Below, piece after piece: positions 1 to 5,979 of a DNA stretch of 7,933 bases. Location: NCBI GenBank assembly GCA_007118555.1, contig SKRJ01000379.1, forward strand, positions 1-7,933. Direction: 5' to 3'. Under the pieces are notes generated by a model. That model had not been told where the DNA came from. It worked only from the letters and a program-made list of their open reading frames with translations, and made no database searches. The first letter of the stretch is position 1. Every line of letters begins with the position of its first letter. Made by a program: the position numbers and the translations under genes. This DNA is from Anaerolineae bacterium (lineage in GTDB: Bacteria > Chloroflexota > Anaerolineae > UBA1429).

Positions 1-45
1 GATAGCCAGCAGCAGCAGGACGCGGACGGTGCGGTTGCGCGTCAT
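1..45 (-). CDS. 5' end of an unidentified membrane or secreted protein (partial)
   Basis: The reverse strand from 45 reads ATG and then an open frame to the window edge, giving MTRNRTVRVLLLLAI. Two Arg and a Leu-rich stretch in the first 15 residues are what a signal peptide or first membrane helix looks like. The start codon overlaps the stop of the glycoside hydrolase gene as ATGA, the same coupling seen at dnaB-dnaD, so this is probably the next operon gene. Only 15 codons are visible, so no family can be named. It could be another cell-surface or polysaccharide gene, given its neighbour; that is inference. Confidence 0.55.
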   Translation of the reverse strand, partial: MTRNRTVRVLLLLAI

Positions 46-1763
46 CGGCGGCTCCCCCAGAGGCGCAGGCCCACCGCGACGGCGACGCCCACCAGGCCGG
101 CCACAGCCAGCGGGACGCCCAACGTCCAGCGGGTCTGCCGCCACACGACGACGCCATCCAGATCGAACGCGCCGCCCACGACGAAAATGTGCACCTCATG
201 GGGGCGGTCCTGCAGGTTGCGGGCCACGCGCAGGGCGGGCGCGCCGTTGCCGGGGGCGACGGTATGCGCCAGACCCCGGACGGGTCGCCCATCCAGGTAC
301 ACGACGATGGCGTCGGCCTGCGTCGGGTCCATGACCACCAGATCCAACCCCGTGCCCACGAACTGGAACGTCAGCTCGGCGCCCGGCAGCCCCTGCCGGT
401 AGGAGCCCAGGGTGGCGGCGTCATCGGCGATCTCGAGCCAGTCGCCCCGGTATTGCAGCGCCCAGTGGTCGGGCTGGTGATAGCCCATGTGCACGGTGGG
501 GGGCTGCTGGGTCAGGTTGCGCATGGCGTCGAACACGGGCAGCGGCTCGAAATCGGGCTCGAACATCCGAAAGTAGTACCAGGCCTGCCCGATCTCGGCG
601 TCGGAAGGCCGCCGCAAGAACCAATAGTTCATGACCCCCATCCAGGGCCACTCGCGGGCGGCGCGTTCATAGGCCTGTACCGCATAGCGGGCCTGCTGCT
701 CGGGGGTGACGCGTCCATAGTAGGCGGTCCCCTCGAAATCGGCGGGCAGGGCGTTCCAGCCCACCTCGGTGGCCCAGATCGGCTTGTCGGCGTCACCGTA
801 ACGGACCATGATCTCGCGCAGGAGCTGGGCCCGGGCGAAATTGGTGCGCTCGGCGCCCAGGCGGCGGTCCAGCGGCCCCGTCCAGAGGCCATAGACCATG
901 GCGCCCATGGCGTCAAAGTGCCCCTGGGCCCCGGCCTCGTACATCCGCTCCAGGTAGACCAGATCGTTGAGGTTGCGAGGGCCCATCTCGATGGTCTGGG
1001 CCAGGCCCGCCGCCAGCACCACGGCATCGGGGTCGGCCTCCTTGGCGCGGCGGTAGGCGATCTGCAGCAGCTCCACATAGGCCTCGGGGTCCACCGTCTG
1101 ATCGCCCCACTCGGGATAGATGTTGGGCTCGTTCCAGATCTGGTAATAGCGGATGCGCCCGCGATAGCGGTCCACCACGGCATATACGAAATCGCCAAAA
1201 TCCTCGAAATCGTCGGGCGGCCCCAGCGACCAGCCCTCGGCGTCGCCCACCTCCCGCGACCAGGCGGGTGGGTTGTCCAGCCGGGCGATGATCTCGATGC
1301 CGTGGGCCTCGGCCATGTCCACGATCCGATCGTATTTGTCCCAGGCGCTCTGGTCCCACTGGTGGTCCCAAAAGTCGCCCTTGCCCGAGATCTCGATGTC
1401 CTCCCAGGGGAATTGCTGGCGGATCCAGCCAAACCCCGCCTCGGCGATGAGCTGAAAGGAGCGCTCGAGCTTTTCGACCTCGACCTCTTGCTCGAGAAAG
1501 GTATTGACGCCATAGGGGGGCAGGCCCGTGTGGCGGATGGGGACCATGGGGGCCGTGTCAGGCGCGGGCTGGAGCTGGAGCAGGAGCCAGCTTCCCATGC
1601 CCCGCACCTGATGCCAGGGGTCTTCCTCGCCCGTCACCGAGGCCATGGTCGCCGAGATGCGGTCCTGTTCGACCCAGCCCAGCAGGGCGACCAACGCCAC
1701 GAGCGCCAGGCCCGTCAGGGCGAGGCGTCGCAGGGTATGGGTGCGGTCAGGTGCATGGGGCAT
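42..1763 (-). CDS. Membrane-anchored clan GH-A glycoside hydrolase (GH39/GH5-like) with C-terminal beta domain
   Basis: This 573-residue protein probably cleaves a surface or extracellular polysaccharide. An N-terminal hydrophobic helix (about residues 12-30) after a basic start is a signal anchor. A TIM-barrel-like region follows (about 80-415). It carries the two hallmark acids of retaining clan GH-A enzymes: the acid/base Glu212 in WNEPN (210-214) and the probable nucleophile Glu333 in ATEVGW (331-336). Residues about 430-543 look like an all-beta, CBM-like module, and a second hydrophobic helix (about 547-568) ends in GSRR. The catalytic part would therefore face outside with both ends in the membrane. 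An AAGGAG ribosome site (1774-1779) lies 10 nt before the ATG. The gene follows the loader gene by 48 bp and overlaps the next gene by 4 bp. GH39 enzymes such as PslG share the NEPN motif and single-helix anchor, but family and substrate cannot be fixed by eye. Confidence 0.8.
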   Translation of the reverse strand: MPHAPDRTHTLRRLALTGLALVALVALLGWVEQDRISATMASVTGEEDPWHQVRGMGSWLLLQLQPAPDTAPMVPIRHTGLPPYGVNTFLEQEVEVEKLERSFQLIAEAGFGWIRQQFPWEDIEISGKGDFWDHQWDQSAWDKYDRIVDMAEAHGIEIIARLDNPPAWSREVGDAEGWSLGPPDDFEDFGDFVYAVVDRYRGRIRYYQIWNEPNIYPEWGDQTVDPEAYVELLQIAYRRAKEADPDAVVLAAGLAQTIEMGPRNLNDLVYLERMYEAGAQGHFDAMGAMVYGLWTGPLDRRLGAERTNFARAQLLREIMVRYGDADKPIWATEVGWNALPADFEGTAYYGRVTPEQQARYAVQAYERAAREWPWMGVMNYWFLRRPSDAEIGQAWYYFRMFEPDFEPLPVFDAMRNLTQQPPTVHMGYHQPDHWALQYRGDWLEIADDAATLGSYRQGLPGAELTFQFVGTGLDLVVMDPTQADAIVVYLDGRPVRGLAHTVAPGNGAPALRVARNLQDRPHEVHIFVVGGAFDLDGVVVWRQTRWTLGVPLAVAGLVGVAVAVGLRLWGSRR

Positions 1764-1773
1764 CCGTCGGGTG

Positions 1774-1779
1774 CTCCTT
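1774..1779 (-). promoter_or_regulatory. Ribosome binding site of the glycoside hydrolase gene
   Basis: The reverse strand reads AAGGAG, a strong Shine-Dalgarno match, 10 nt upstream of the ATG at 1763. It supports that start and shows the gene can be translated independently of the loader gene upstream. Confidence 0.6.
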
Positions 1780-1785
1780 GGTACA

Positions 1786-1804
1786 GGCGGGCGCGGGGCC
1801 CGCC
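1786..1804. other. GC-rich stem-loop between loader and glycosidase genes
   Basis: GGCGGGC (1786-1792) and GCCCGCC (1798-1804) form a perfect 7-bp inverted repeat around a 5-nt loop. It lies in the 48-bp gap after the loader stop and 6 nt before the glycosidase ribosome site. No T-run follows it on either strand, so it does not qualify as an intrinsic terminator. It could slow transcription, protect a processed RNA end or modulate access to the ribosome site. It may also be chance in GC-rich DNA. Confidence 0.3.
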
Positions 1805-1811
1805 CTTCTGA

Positions 1812-3155
1812 CTAGGACGGGAGGCGTCGACGCGTGGTGCGCTTGGGGCGCTTGGCCTCGCGCGGCGTGCCGCGGTAGGGCGGGGCGTCGATATCGATAA
1901 TCTGGCACACGTCGCTATCCATCAGGCGGCTCTTGAGCCGTTGGTCCATCTCTTCCCATCCCTCGTCGGACACGGTGAGGATGGTCGTCAGGCGGCTGAC
2001 ATAACGGTGGTTCAGGATCTGGAACAGCTTTTCCTGGGCCCAGGGCGTTGCATTCTGGGCGCCCAGATCGTCCAGCACCAGCAGCCGCGCCCGGCGCACC
2101 TCGTTGAACCGCTGATCGTACGAGATGGGGCTGTTGGGCTGGTAGGTGGCGCGCAGATGGTCCAGCAGGTCCGAGACCACGACGAACAGCACGTTCATCC
2201 CCGAGCGGGCGATCTTGTTGGCCACCGCGGCCGCGAGATGGGTCTTGCCGACGCCAAAGGTGCCACGCAAGAGCACCCAGTTCACCGGATCGTCCGACCA
2301 GGCGCGCAGCGTCTGCACGGTGCGTTGGAGCTGCTCGGACTCGTGCTGCTGCAGCTCGTTCTGGCGCATGCCAAAGCTGTCAAAGGTAAAGCGCCCATAG
2401 GGGCTCAGGCTGCCAAAAGCCTCGTTGCCCTGGGTGCGCGAATCGGTGGCATAGATGGGGACGGTGCGCACCAGGGTCTGGTCGCGCAGGCGCGAGGCCA
2501 GGCGCGGGTCCATGTCGTCCAGGTTCTGGTTGGTGGTAATGACCGTGGGCAGCTCGGCGTTGTAGCGATAGTTGAGGATCTGGTACAGCTTTTCGGCGGC
2601 CCAGGGCGTCGTGTTCTGGGTGCCCAGATCGTCCAGGATGAGCAGCTCGATACGCCGCACCTGTTCAAAGCGTTCATCATAGGTGATGGCGCTATCGGGG
2701 GCATAGGCGCTTCGCAAATAGTCCAGCAGGTCGGGGACCACGACGAACAGGGCCGGCTTGTTGCACTCGACCCGATCGTTGGCGATGGCCGCGGCCAGGT
2801 GCGTCTTGCCGCAGCCATAGTGGCCGGTAAAGAGCAGCCAGCCCCGGGGCTCGGCGGCAAACTCCTCGGCGGTGGTGAGGGCGTCCTGCAGGCTCATGCG
2901 CACCTCGGGCGAGACGTCGTCCTTGACGACAAAGCTGTCAAAGGTCATGGCCCGCAGATGCTGCAAGTTGCTGGCCCGGCGCAGGTGGGCCAGGCGGCGC
3001 TCGCTCAGCTCGATGCGCTTGCAGACGCACGGGATCGCCTTGCCAAAGTGGGGGTGGCCCACGGGCACATTGATGCGCACAAAACCGGCCCCGTGGCAGT
3101 GCTCGCAGTTCTTGTCAGGCCTGGTTGTCTCGATCTGGAATGGTTCGTCTGGCAT
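1812..3155 (-). CDS. DnaC/DnaI-like helicase loader with two tandem AAA+ ATPase modules
   Basis: This is a probable loader of the DnaB helicase. Known DnaC/DnaI loaders have one AAA+ domain and about 245-310 residues; this protein has 447 residues and two. The N-terminus holds a probable zinc site: CEHCHGAG (17-24), resembling the DnaJ CxxCxGxG motif, plus CVC (43-45). Module 1 has TFDSF (71-75), Walker A GHYGCGKT (111-118), Walker B LLILDD (171-176), sensor-1 TTN (207-209) and SRLRD (221-225). Module 2 has TFDSF (257-261), Walker A GTFGVGKT (298-305), Walker B LLVLDD (358-363), TVS in place of TTN (394-396) and SRLMD (409-413). The tail (about 427-447) is Arg/Lys-rich. The gene starts 36 bp after the DnaD-family gene, in the helicase operon. 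An IS21 IstB helper is the main alternative, but no transposase lies nearby. The loader role is inferred from family and context. Confidence 0.85.
   Translation of the reverse strand: MPDEPFQIETTRPDKNCEHCHGAGFVRINVPVGHPHFGKAIPCVCKRIELSERRLAHLRRASNLQHLRAMTFDSFVVKDDVSPEVRMSLQDALTTAEEFAAEPRGWLLFTGHYGCGKTHLAAAIANDRVECNKPALFVVVPDLLDYLRSAYAPDSAITYDERFEQVRRIELLILDDLGTQNTTPWAAEKLYQILNYRYNAELPTVITTNQNLDDMDPRLASRLRDQTLVRTVPIYATDSRTQGNEAFGSLSPYGRFTFDSFGMRQNELQQHESEQLQRTVQTLRAWSDDPVNWVLLRGTFGVGKTHLAAAVANKIARSGMNVLFVVVSDLLDHLRATYQPNSPISYDQRFNEVRRARLLVLDDLGAQNATPWAQEKLFQILNHRYVSRLTTILTVSDEGWEEMDQRLKSRLMDSDVCQIIDIDAPPYRGTPREAKRPKRTTRRRLPS
1917..2387 (-). repeat. Intragenic duplication, copy 2 (second AAA+ module)
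   Basis: This stretch encodes residues 257-413 of the loader. Both Walker motifs and the final Arg-rich RLxSRL box are kept. After sensor 1, one residue is inserted relative to copy 1 and the local sequence differs strongly (TVSDEGWEEMD against TTNQNLDDMD). The two copies are joined by a linker of about 30 residues with a Gln/Glu-rich helix-like stretch (about 265-283). Confidence 0.85.
2481..2945 (-). repeat. Intragenic duplication, copy 1 (first AAA+ module)
   Basis: This stretch encodes residues 71-225 of the loader and is homologous to 1917-2387. Equivalent motifs (Walker A, Walker B, sensor 1) are all exactly 187 residues apart in the two copies. A hand alignment from Walker A to sensor 1 gives well over half identical residues. 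At DNA level, 2581-2636 matches 2020-2075 at 48 of 56 positions by my count, and both copies begin with the same 15 bases, encoding TFDSF. Confidence 0.85.
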
Positions 3156-3191
3156 GGTGCCGTCTCATTCGTTTTCGCGATGTGGGCAACT

Positions 3192-3896
3192 CTAGCGACG
3201 CGAGCGGCGCACGCTGGATTGGCGGGTCCGGCGGGACGGGCGCGTGGATCGGTCGTCCCGGCCCTCGGTGGCCCAGCGTTGCAGCACGGCGCTGATATAG
3301 CGCCAGGAGCGGACATTGTTCTCGGCGGCGATGCGAAAGGCGTCCTCGATCCATTCGGCCGGATAGTCCCGCTGGGCCTCTTGCAGCTCTTCGGCCAACA
3401 GGGGCTGTAGCAGGCCAATGTTCTGCTCGTATAGCTCGAATATGGTCGGGCGGGGCCGCGTGATGTGGGGCTCGTGGACGTCGCCCCGTCGTTCCAGGAC
3501 CAACTCGCCCGCACGCACCTGGGCCACCGCCTGGCGCCCCTGCTCGGTGTTGGCAAACAAATATACCGTCTTTTTTCTCTTGTCGGTAATATCGAGTTGG
3601 AGCAGCGCGCGGCGGGCGACGCAACGGGCCACGGCGGCGTGCAGACGCTCGATCAACAGGCTCTTGGGGTCTTCATCCTCGTGTTCGAGCGCCGTCAGCA
3701 GCATCCCCTCGGCCTCGAGCTCTTCCAGCGTCATGTACCGGGGATAGCCCTGCTGGCGGTTCAGGTAATAGAACATGTACAGCAGGACCTTGAGCTCGTC
3801 GAGATCGCGGATCTGGGTCAATAGCTCGGTAAAGACCAGATCTGGCAGGAGGGTAAAGCGTGTCTTGCCCGCTGGGAACCCAACAAAGGGGCTCAT
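3192..3896 (-). CDS. DnaD-domain replication protein
   Basis: This 234-residue protein is probably a primosome component that helps bring helicase and loader to DNA. The N-terminal part (about 11-120) resembles the winged-helix half of DnaD/DnaB-type primosomal proteins (DDBH1). Residues 152-209 fit the DnaD C-terminal (DDBH2) domain, with [10 protein letters not shown] (152-161) and the characteristic [11 protein letters not shown] (198-208). The last 22 residues carry about nine Arg and form a basic tail likely to touch DNA. The ATG overlaps the dnaB stop as ATGA, so translation is probably coupled to the helicase. In Firmicutes, DnaD works with DnaB and DnaI at origin remodelling and helicase loading; a matching role here is inferred. 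Sequence similarity in DnaD proteins is low, so the N-terminal assignment is less sure than the C-terminal one. Confidence 0.8.
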   Translation of the reverse strand: MSPFVGFPAGKTRFTLLPDLVFTELLTQIRDLDELKVLLYMFYYLNRQQGYPRYMTLEELEAEGMLLTALEHEDEDPKSLLIERLHAAVARCVARRALLQLDITDKRKKTVYLFANTEQGRQAVAQVRAGELVLERRGDVHEPHITRPRPTIFELYEQNIGLLQPLLAEELQEAQRDYPAEWIEDAFRIAAENNVRSWRYISAVLQRWATEGRDDRSTRPSRRTRQSSVRRSRR

Positions 3897-5263
3897 AGCG
3901 GGAGCAGGTCCTCATCCCCGAAAAAGTCGGCCTCGACGGCCTGCAGGTCCAGGTTCGAGAACTGGGTCAGGTGCGGGTCAAAGCGCAGCGCGATGGTGGC
4001 GGTGGGGCCGTTGCGGTGCTTGGCTACGATAATGTCGGCGATGTTGGCCCGGGCCGTGTCCTCGTCATAGATCTCGTCGCGGTAGATGAACATCACGACG
4101 TCGGCATCCTGCTCAATGGAGCCACTCTCGCGCAGGTCCGAGAGCACGGGACGCTTGTCCTGGCGGCTCTCGACGGCGCGCGAAAGCTGCGAGAGGGCCA
4201 GCACGGGCACGTTCAGCTCGCGGGCCAGCCCCTTGAGCGCCCGCGAGATGTACGAGATCTCTTGCACCCGGTTCTCGCTGCGCTGCGAGCCCCCCTGCAT
4301 GAGCTGCAAATAGTCGATGACGATCAGGTCCAGATCGTACTCGGCGGCCAGGCGCCGGGCCTTGGTGCGGATCTCCATGGGCGAGGGCGAGGGGGTGTCA
4401 TCGATAAAGATGGCCGCCTCGGAGAGCACGCTGCTGGCCCGGGTGAACTGGTCCCACTCGGTGTCCTCGATGCGGCCCAGGCGCAGGCGCTGGGCATCGA
4501 TCCCTGTGCGCGACGAGATCATGCGCTGGACGAGTTGCTCGCCCGCCATCTCGAGCGTGAACAGGGCCACCACGGCGTCGTTCTTGAGGGCCGCATTGGA
4601 CGCGATCGAGAGGGCCAGGCTGGTCTTGCCAACGCCGGGCCGCGATGCCACAATGATCAGGTCCGAGGGCTGCATGCCGCCCAGCAGGCGGTCCAGGTCG
4701 ATCAGGCCGGTGGGCACGCCCAGCGTCTCGTCCTGATGCTCGACCAGGAACTCGATCCGCTCGTAATACTCGCGCACCACATCGCGGATGGGCACCAGCG
4801 ACTTGCTTATGCGGCGGTGGGACACGTCAAAGAGGATCTGCTCGGCCTGGTCAATGACCTCATCGACCTCGCCCTCTTCCTGGTAGGCCAGCGCCGCGAT
4901 CTCGCCCGCGGCGGCGATGAGGCGCCGCATGATGCTGGTGCGCTCGACGATGTGGGCATAGTGCTCCACATGGATCGAGGTGGGAACGCTGTTGATCAGC
5001 GAGGTAAGATAGGCGGCGCCGCCCACCGTCTCGATCTGCTCGCGGCGCTCCAGCTCGTCCACCACGGTGATCAGGTCGGCGGGCTCACGGCGCTCGTGCA
5101 GGGCCACGATGGCACCATAGATCATCTGGTGGGTCTCGCGGTAAAAGTCGTCGGGCTGCATAAAGTTGGCGATCTTGATGATCGCGTCAGGGTCGATGAG
5201 CAGGCTGCCGAGGACAGACTGCTCGGCCTCGATGTTCTGGGGGGGTAAGGTACGATCTGACAT
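3893..5263 (-). CDS. dnaB: Replicative DNA helicase DnaB
   Basis: This is the hexameric ATP-driven helicase that unwinds DNA at the replication fork and recruits primase. At 456 residues it is full length for the family. The N-terminal DnaB domain (about 6-110) begins with the typical [16 protein letters not shown]. The RecA-like C-terminal domain has Walker A SRPGVGKT (207-214), the catalytic Glu in TLEM (236-239), Walker B LIVIDY (313-318), LSQLSR (357-362), [14 protein letters not shown] (375-388) and KHRNG (415-419). No intein interrupts these sites, which are common intein targets. It starts 5 bp after the BFN gene and overlaps the DnaD-family gene by 4 bp. The ribosome site before the ATG is weak, which suggests coupling to upstream translation. 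The end is acidic ([10 protein letters not shown]). Confidence 0.97.
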   Translation of the reverse strand: MSDRTLPPQNIEAEQSVLGSLLIDPDAIIKIANFMQPDDFYRETHQMIYGAIVALHERREPADLITVVDELERREQIETVGGAAYLTSLINSVPTSIHVEHYAHIVERTSIMRRLIAAAGEIAALAYQEEGEVDEVIDQAEQILFDVSHRRISKSLVPIRDVVREYYERIEFLVEHQDETLGVPTGLIDLDRLLGGMQPSDLIIVASRPGVGKTSLALSIASNAALKNDAVVALFTLEMAGEQLVQRMISSRTGIDAQRLRLGRIEDTEWDQFTRASSVLSEAAIFIDDTPSPSPMEIRTKARRLAAEYDLDLIVIDYLQLMQGGSQRSENRVQEISYISRALKGLARELNVPVLALSQLSRAVESRQDKRPVLSDLRESGSIEQDADVVMFIYRDEIYDEDTARANIADIIVAKHRNGPTATIALRFDPHLTQFSNLDLQAVEADFFGDEDLLPL

Positions 5264-5268
5264 AGGAC

Positions 5269-5772
5269 CTACTCGGAGGCCTCTTCGTCTTCATCATCGA
5301 GATCCAGCTTTTCGATGAACTCGCGGAATACGTCCAGATCGCCGCCCTCTTCGGGGCTTGGTCGAATGTCGGGCGAGGGCAGAATGCCGGCCTGGTCGAG
5401 GACCTGATCCTCGGAGTAGATGGCGACCTGGGCGCGCACCGCCAAAGCGATGGCATCGCTGGGCCGCGAGTCGATCATGCGCATCTGGCCGTTCTGCTCG
5501 ATGGCCAACTGGGCGAAAAAGGTGCCATTCGACAGGTCGCTGACCAGGATATATTGCAGTGCGCCGCCCAGCTCGCCGATGGCCGAGTTGAGCAGGTCAT
5601 GGGTCATGGGGCGGGGCACCGAGGCGCCCTGCAGACGCATGGCGATGGCTTCGGATTCATGCTGCCCAATCCAGATGGGTAAAAAGCGCTCGCCGCTTGC
5701 CTCGCGAAGCAAGACGATACGATGGCGCGAGAGCAAACTGTAGAGCACCGAGTATACTTCTAGCTCGATCAC
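5269..5772 (-). CDS. Bifunctional nuclease (BFN/DUF151) domain protein
   Basis: This 167-residue protein belongs to the BFN family, whose founding plant member has DNase and RNase activity; bacterial members are widespread and poorly characterised. Visible family motifs are FLPIWIG (30-36), followed by HESEAIA (38-44), RPMTHDLL (54-61), and [14 protein letters not shown] (100-113). The domain ends near residue 130. A Pro-rich linker and an acidic helix (about 145-167, ending DDEDEEASE) follow. The start is GTG at 5772, chosen because GGAGGT lies 8 nt upstream and the family-typical start MIELEVYSV follows. It is the first gene of the operon, with its own promoter. Placement ahead of dnaB suggests a link to DNA replication or repair, but no sequence feature shows this directly. 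Confidence 0.88.
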   Translation of the reverse strand: MIELEVYSVLYSLLSRHRIVLLREASGERFLPIWIGQHESEAIAMRLQGASVPRPMTHDLLNSAIGELGGALQYILVSDLSNGTFFAQLAIEQNGQMRMIDSRPSDAIALAVRAQVAIYSEDQVLDQAGILPSPDIRPSPEEGGDLDVFREFIEKLDLDDEDEEASE

Positions 5773-5780
5773 GGCGCCAT

Positions 5781-5786
5781 ACCTCC
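5781..5786 (-). promoter_or_regulatory. Ribosome binding site deciding the GTG start of the BFN gene
   Basis: The reverse strand reads AGGGGAGGT and then ATGGCGCCGTGATC. GGAGGT is 8 nt from the GTG at 5772, an ideal distance, but directly abuts the ATG at 5780. That ATG opens only ATG-GCG-CCG-TGA, whose stop overlaps the GTG. The GTG is therefore the real start. Confidence 0.65.
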
Positions 5787-5813
5787 CCTATCTGATGGCT
5801 GCCTGACGTCCCG

Positions 5814-5843
5814 ATTATACCACATCGGCAAGGCTCCAGCCAA
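5814..5843 (-). promoter_or_regulatory. Sigma70-type promoter for the BFN-dnaB operon
   Basis: On the reverse strand a perfect TATAAT (5819 to 5814) is preceded by TGG, giving an extended -10 (TGnTATAAT). An 18-nt spacer separates it from TTGGCT (5843 to 5838), a 4 of 6 match to TTGACA. Transcription should start near 5807, giving a leader of about 35 nt that ends in the strong GGAGGT site. This predicted promoter would drive BFN, dnaB, the DnaD gene, the loader and probably the glycosidase. Confidence 0.65.
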
Positions 5844-5873
5844 CCATCGTCCTGGAAACAGCGCTTGCAGATC

Positions 5874-5897
5874 GCGTGTTTCGGACAGAAATGACGC
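5874..5897. promoter_or_regulatory. Possible operator: imperfect dyad between divergent promoters
   Basis: Left arm GCGT-g-TTTC (5874-5882) and right arm GAAA-tg-ACGC (5888-5897) form an inverted repeat with a 5-nt centre and a one-base asymmetry. It lies 2 bp before the -35 of the plus-strand promoter and about 30 bp behind the -35 of the BFN promoter, a position where one regulator could act on both. It could be chance. Confidence 0.22.
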
Positions 5898-5899
5898 AT

Positions 5900-5929
5900 G
5901 TGGCAGGCTGGCCCATGAACAGGTATAAT
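5900..5929 (+). promoter_or_regulatory. Sigma70-type promoter for the zinc-ribbon membrane protein gene
   Basis: A perfect TATAAT (5924-5929) follows GTGGCA (5900-5905, 4 of 6 to TTGACA) with an 18-nt spacer. Predicted transcription start is near 5936, giving a leader of about 44 nt with GAGGGGG (5966-5972) 7 nt before the ATG. The core GGTATAATCGGG is identical to that of the opposing BFN promoter. Confidence 0.55.
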
Positions 5930-5979
5930 CGGGGCATCGGACCGACAAATCGTGTCATCATTGTCGAGGGGGACCAGGG

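Noticed and set aside
189..1811. Plus-strand open frame of 540 codons
   Set aside because: It lies antisense to the glycosidase gene, which has clear catalytic motifs. The product is a low-complexity run of Gly, Val, His, Leu and Asp with no domain. Long antisense frames are common in GC-rich genes.
1812..3155. IS21 IstB transposition helper instead of a loader
   Set aside because: IstB is related to DnaC, but no IstA transposase, terminal repeats or target duplication is visible. The zinc N-terminus and the dnaB-dnaD context fit a helicase loader.
1941..3410. Plus-strand open frame of 489 codons
   Set aside because: It is antisense to the loader and the DnaD-family gene, with no motif and a composition that mirrors the real codons.
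3971..5248. Plus-strand open frame of 425 codons
   Set aside because: It is antisense to dnaB, whose motifs are unmistakable; the antisense product is a His/Gly/Asp/Val-rich shadow.
3893..5263. Intein in dnaB
   Set aside because: The usual insertion sites at Walker A and near the LSQLSR region are uninterrupted, and the protein is normal length.
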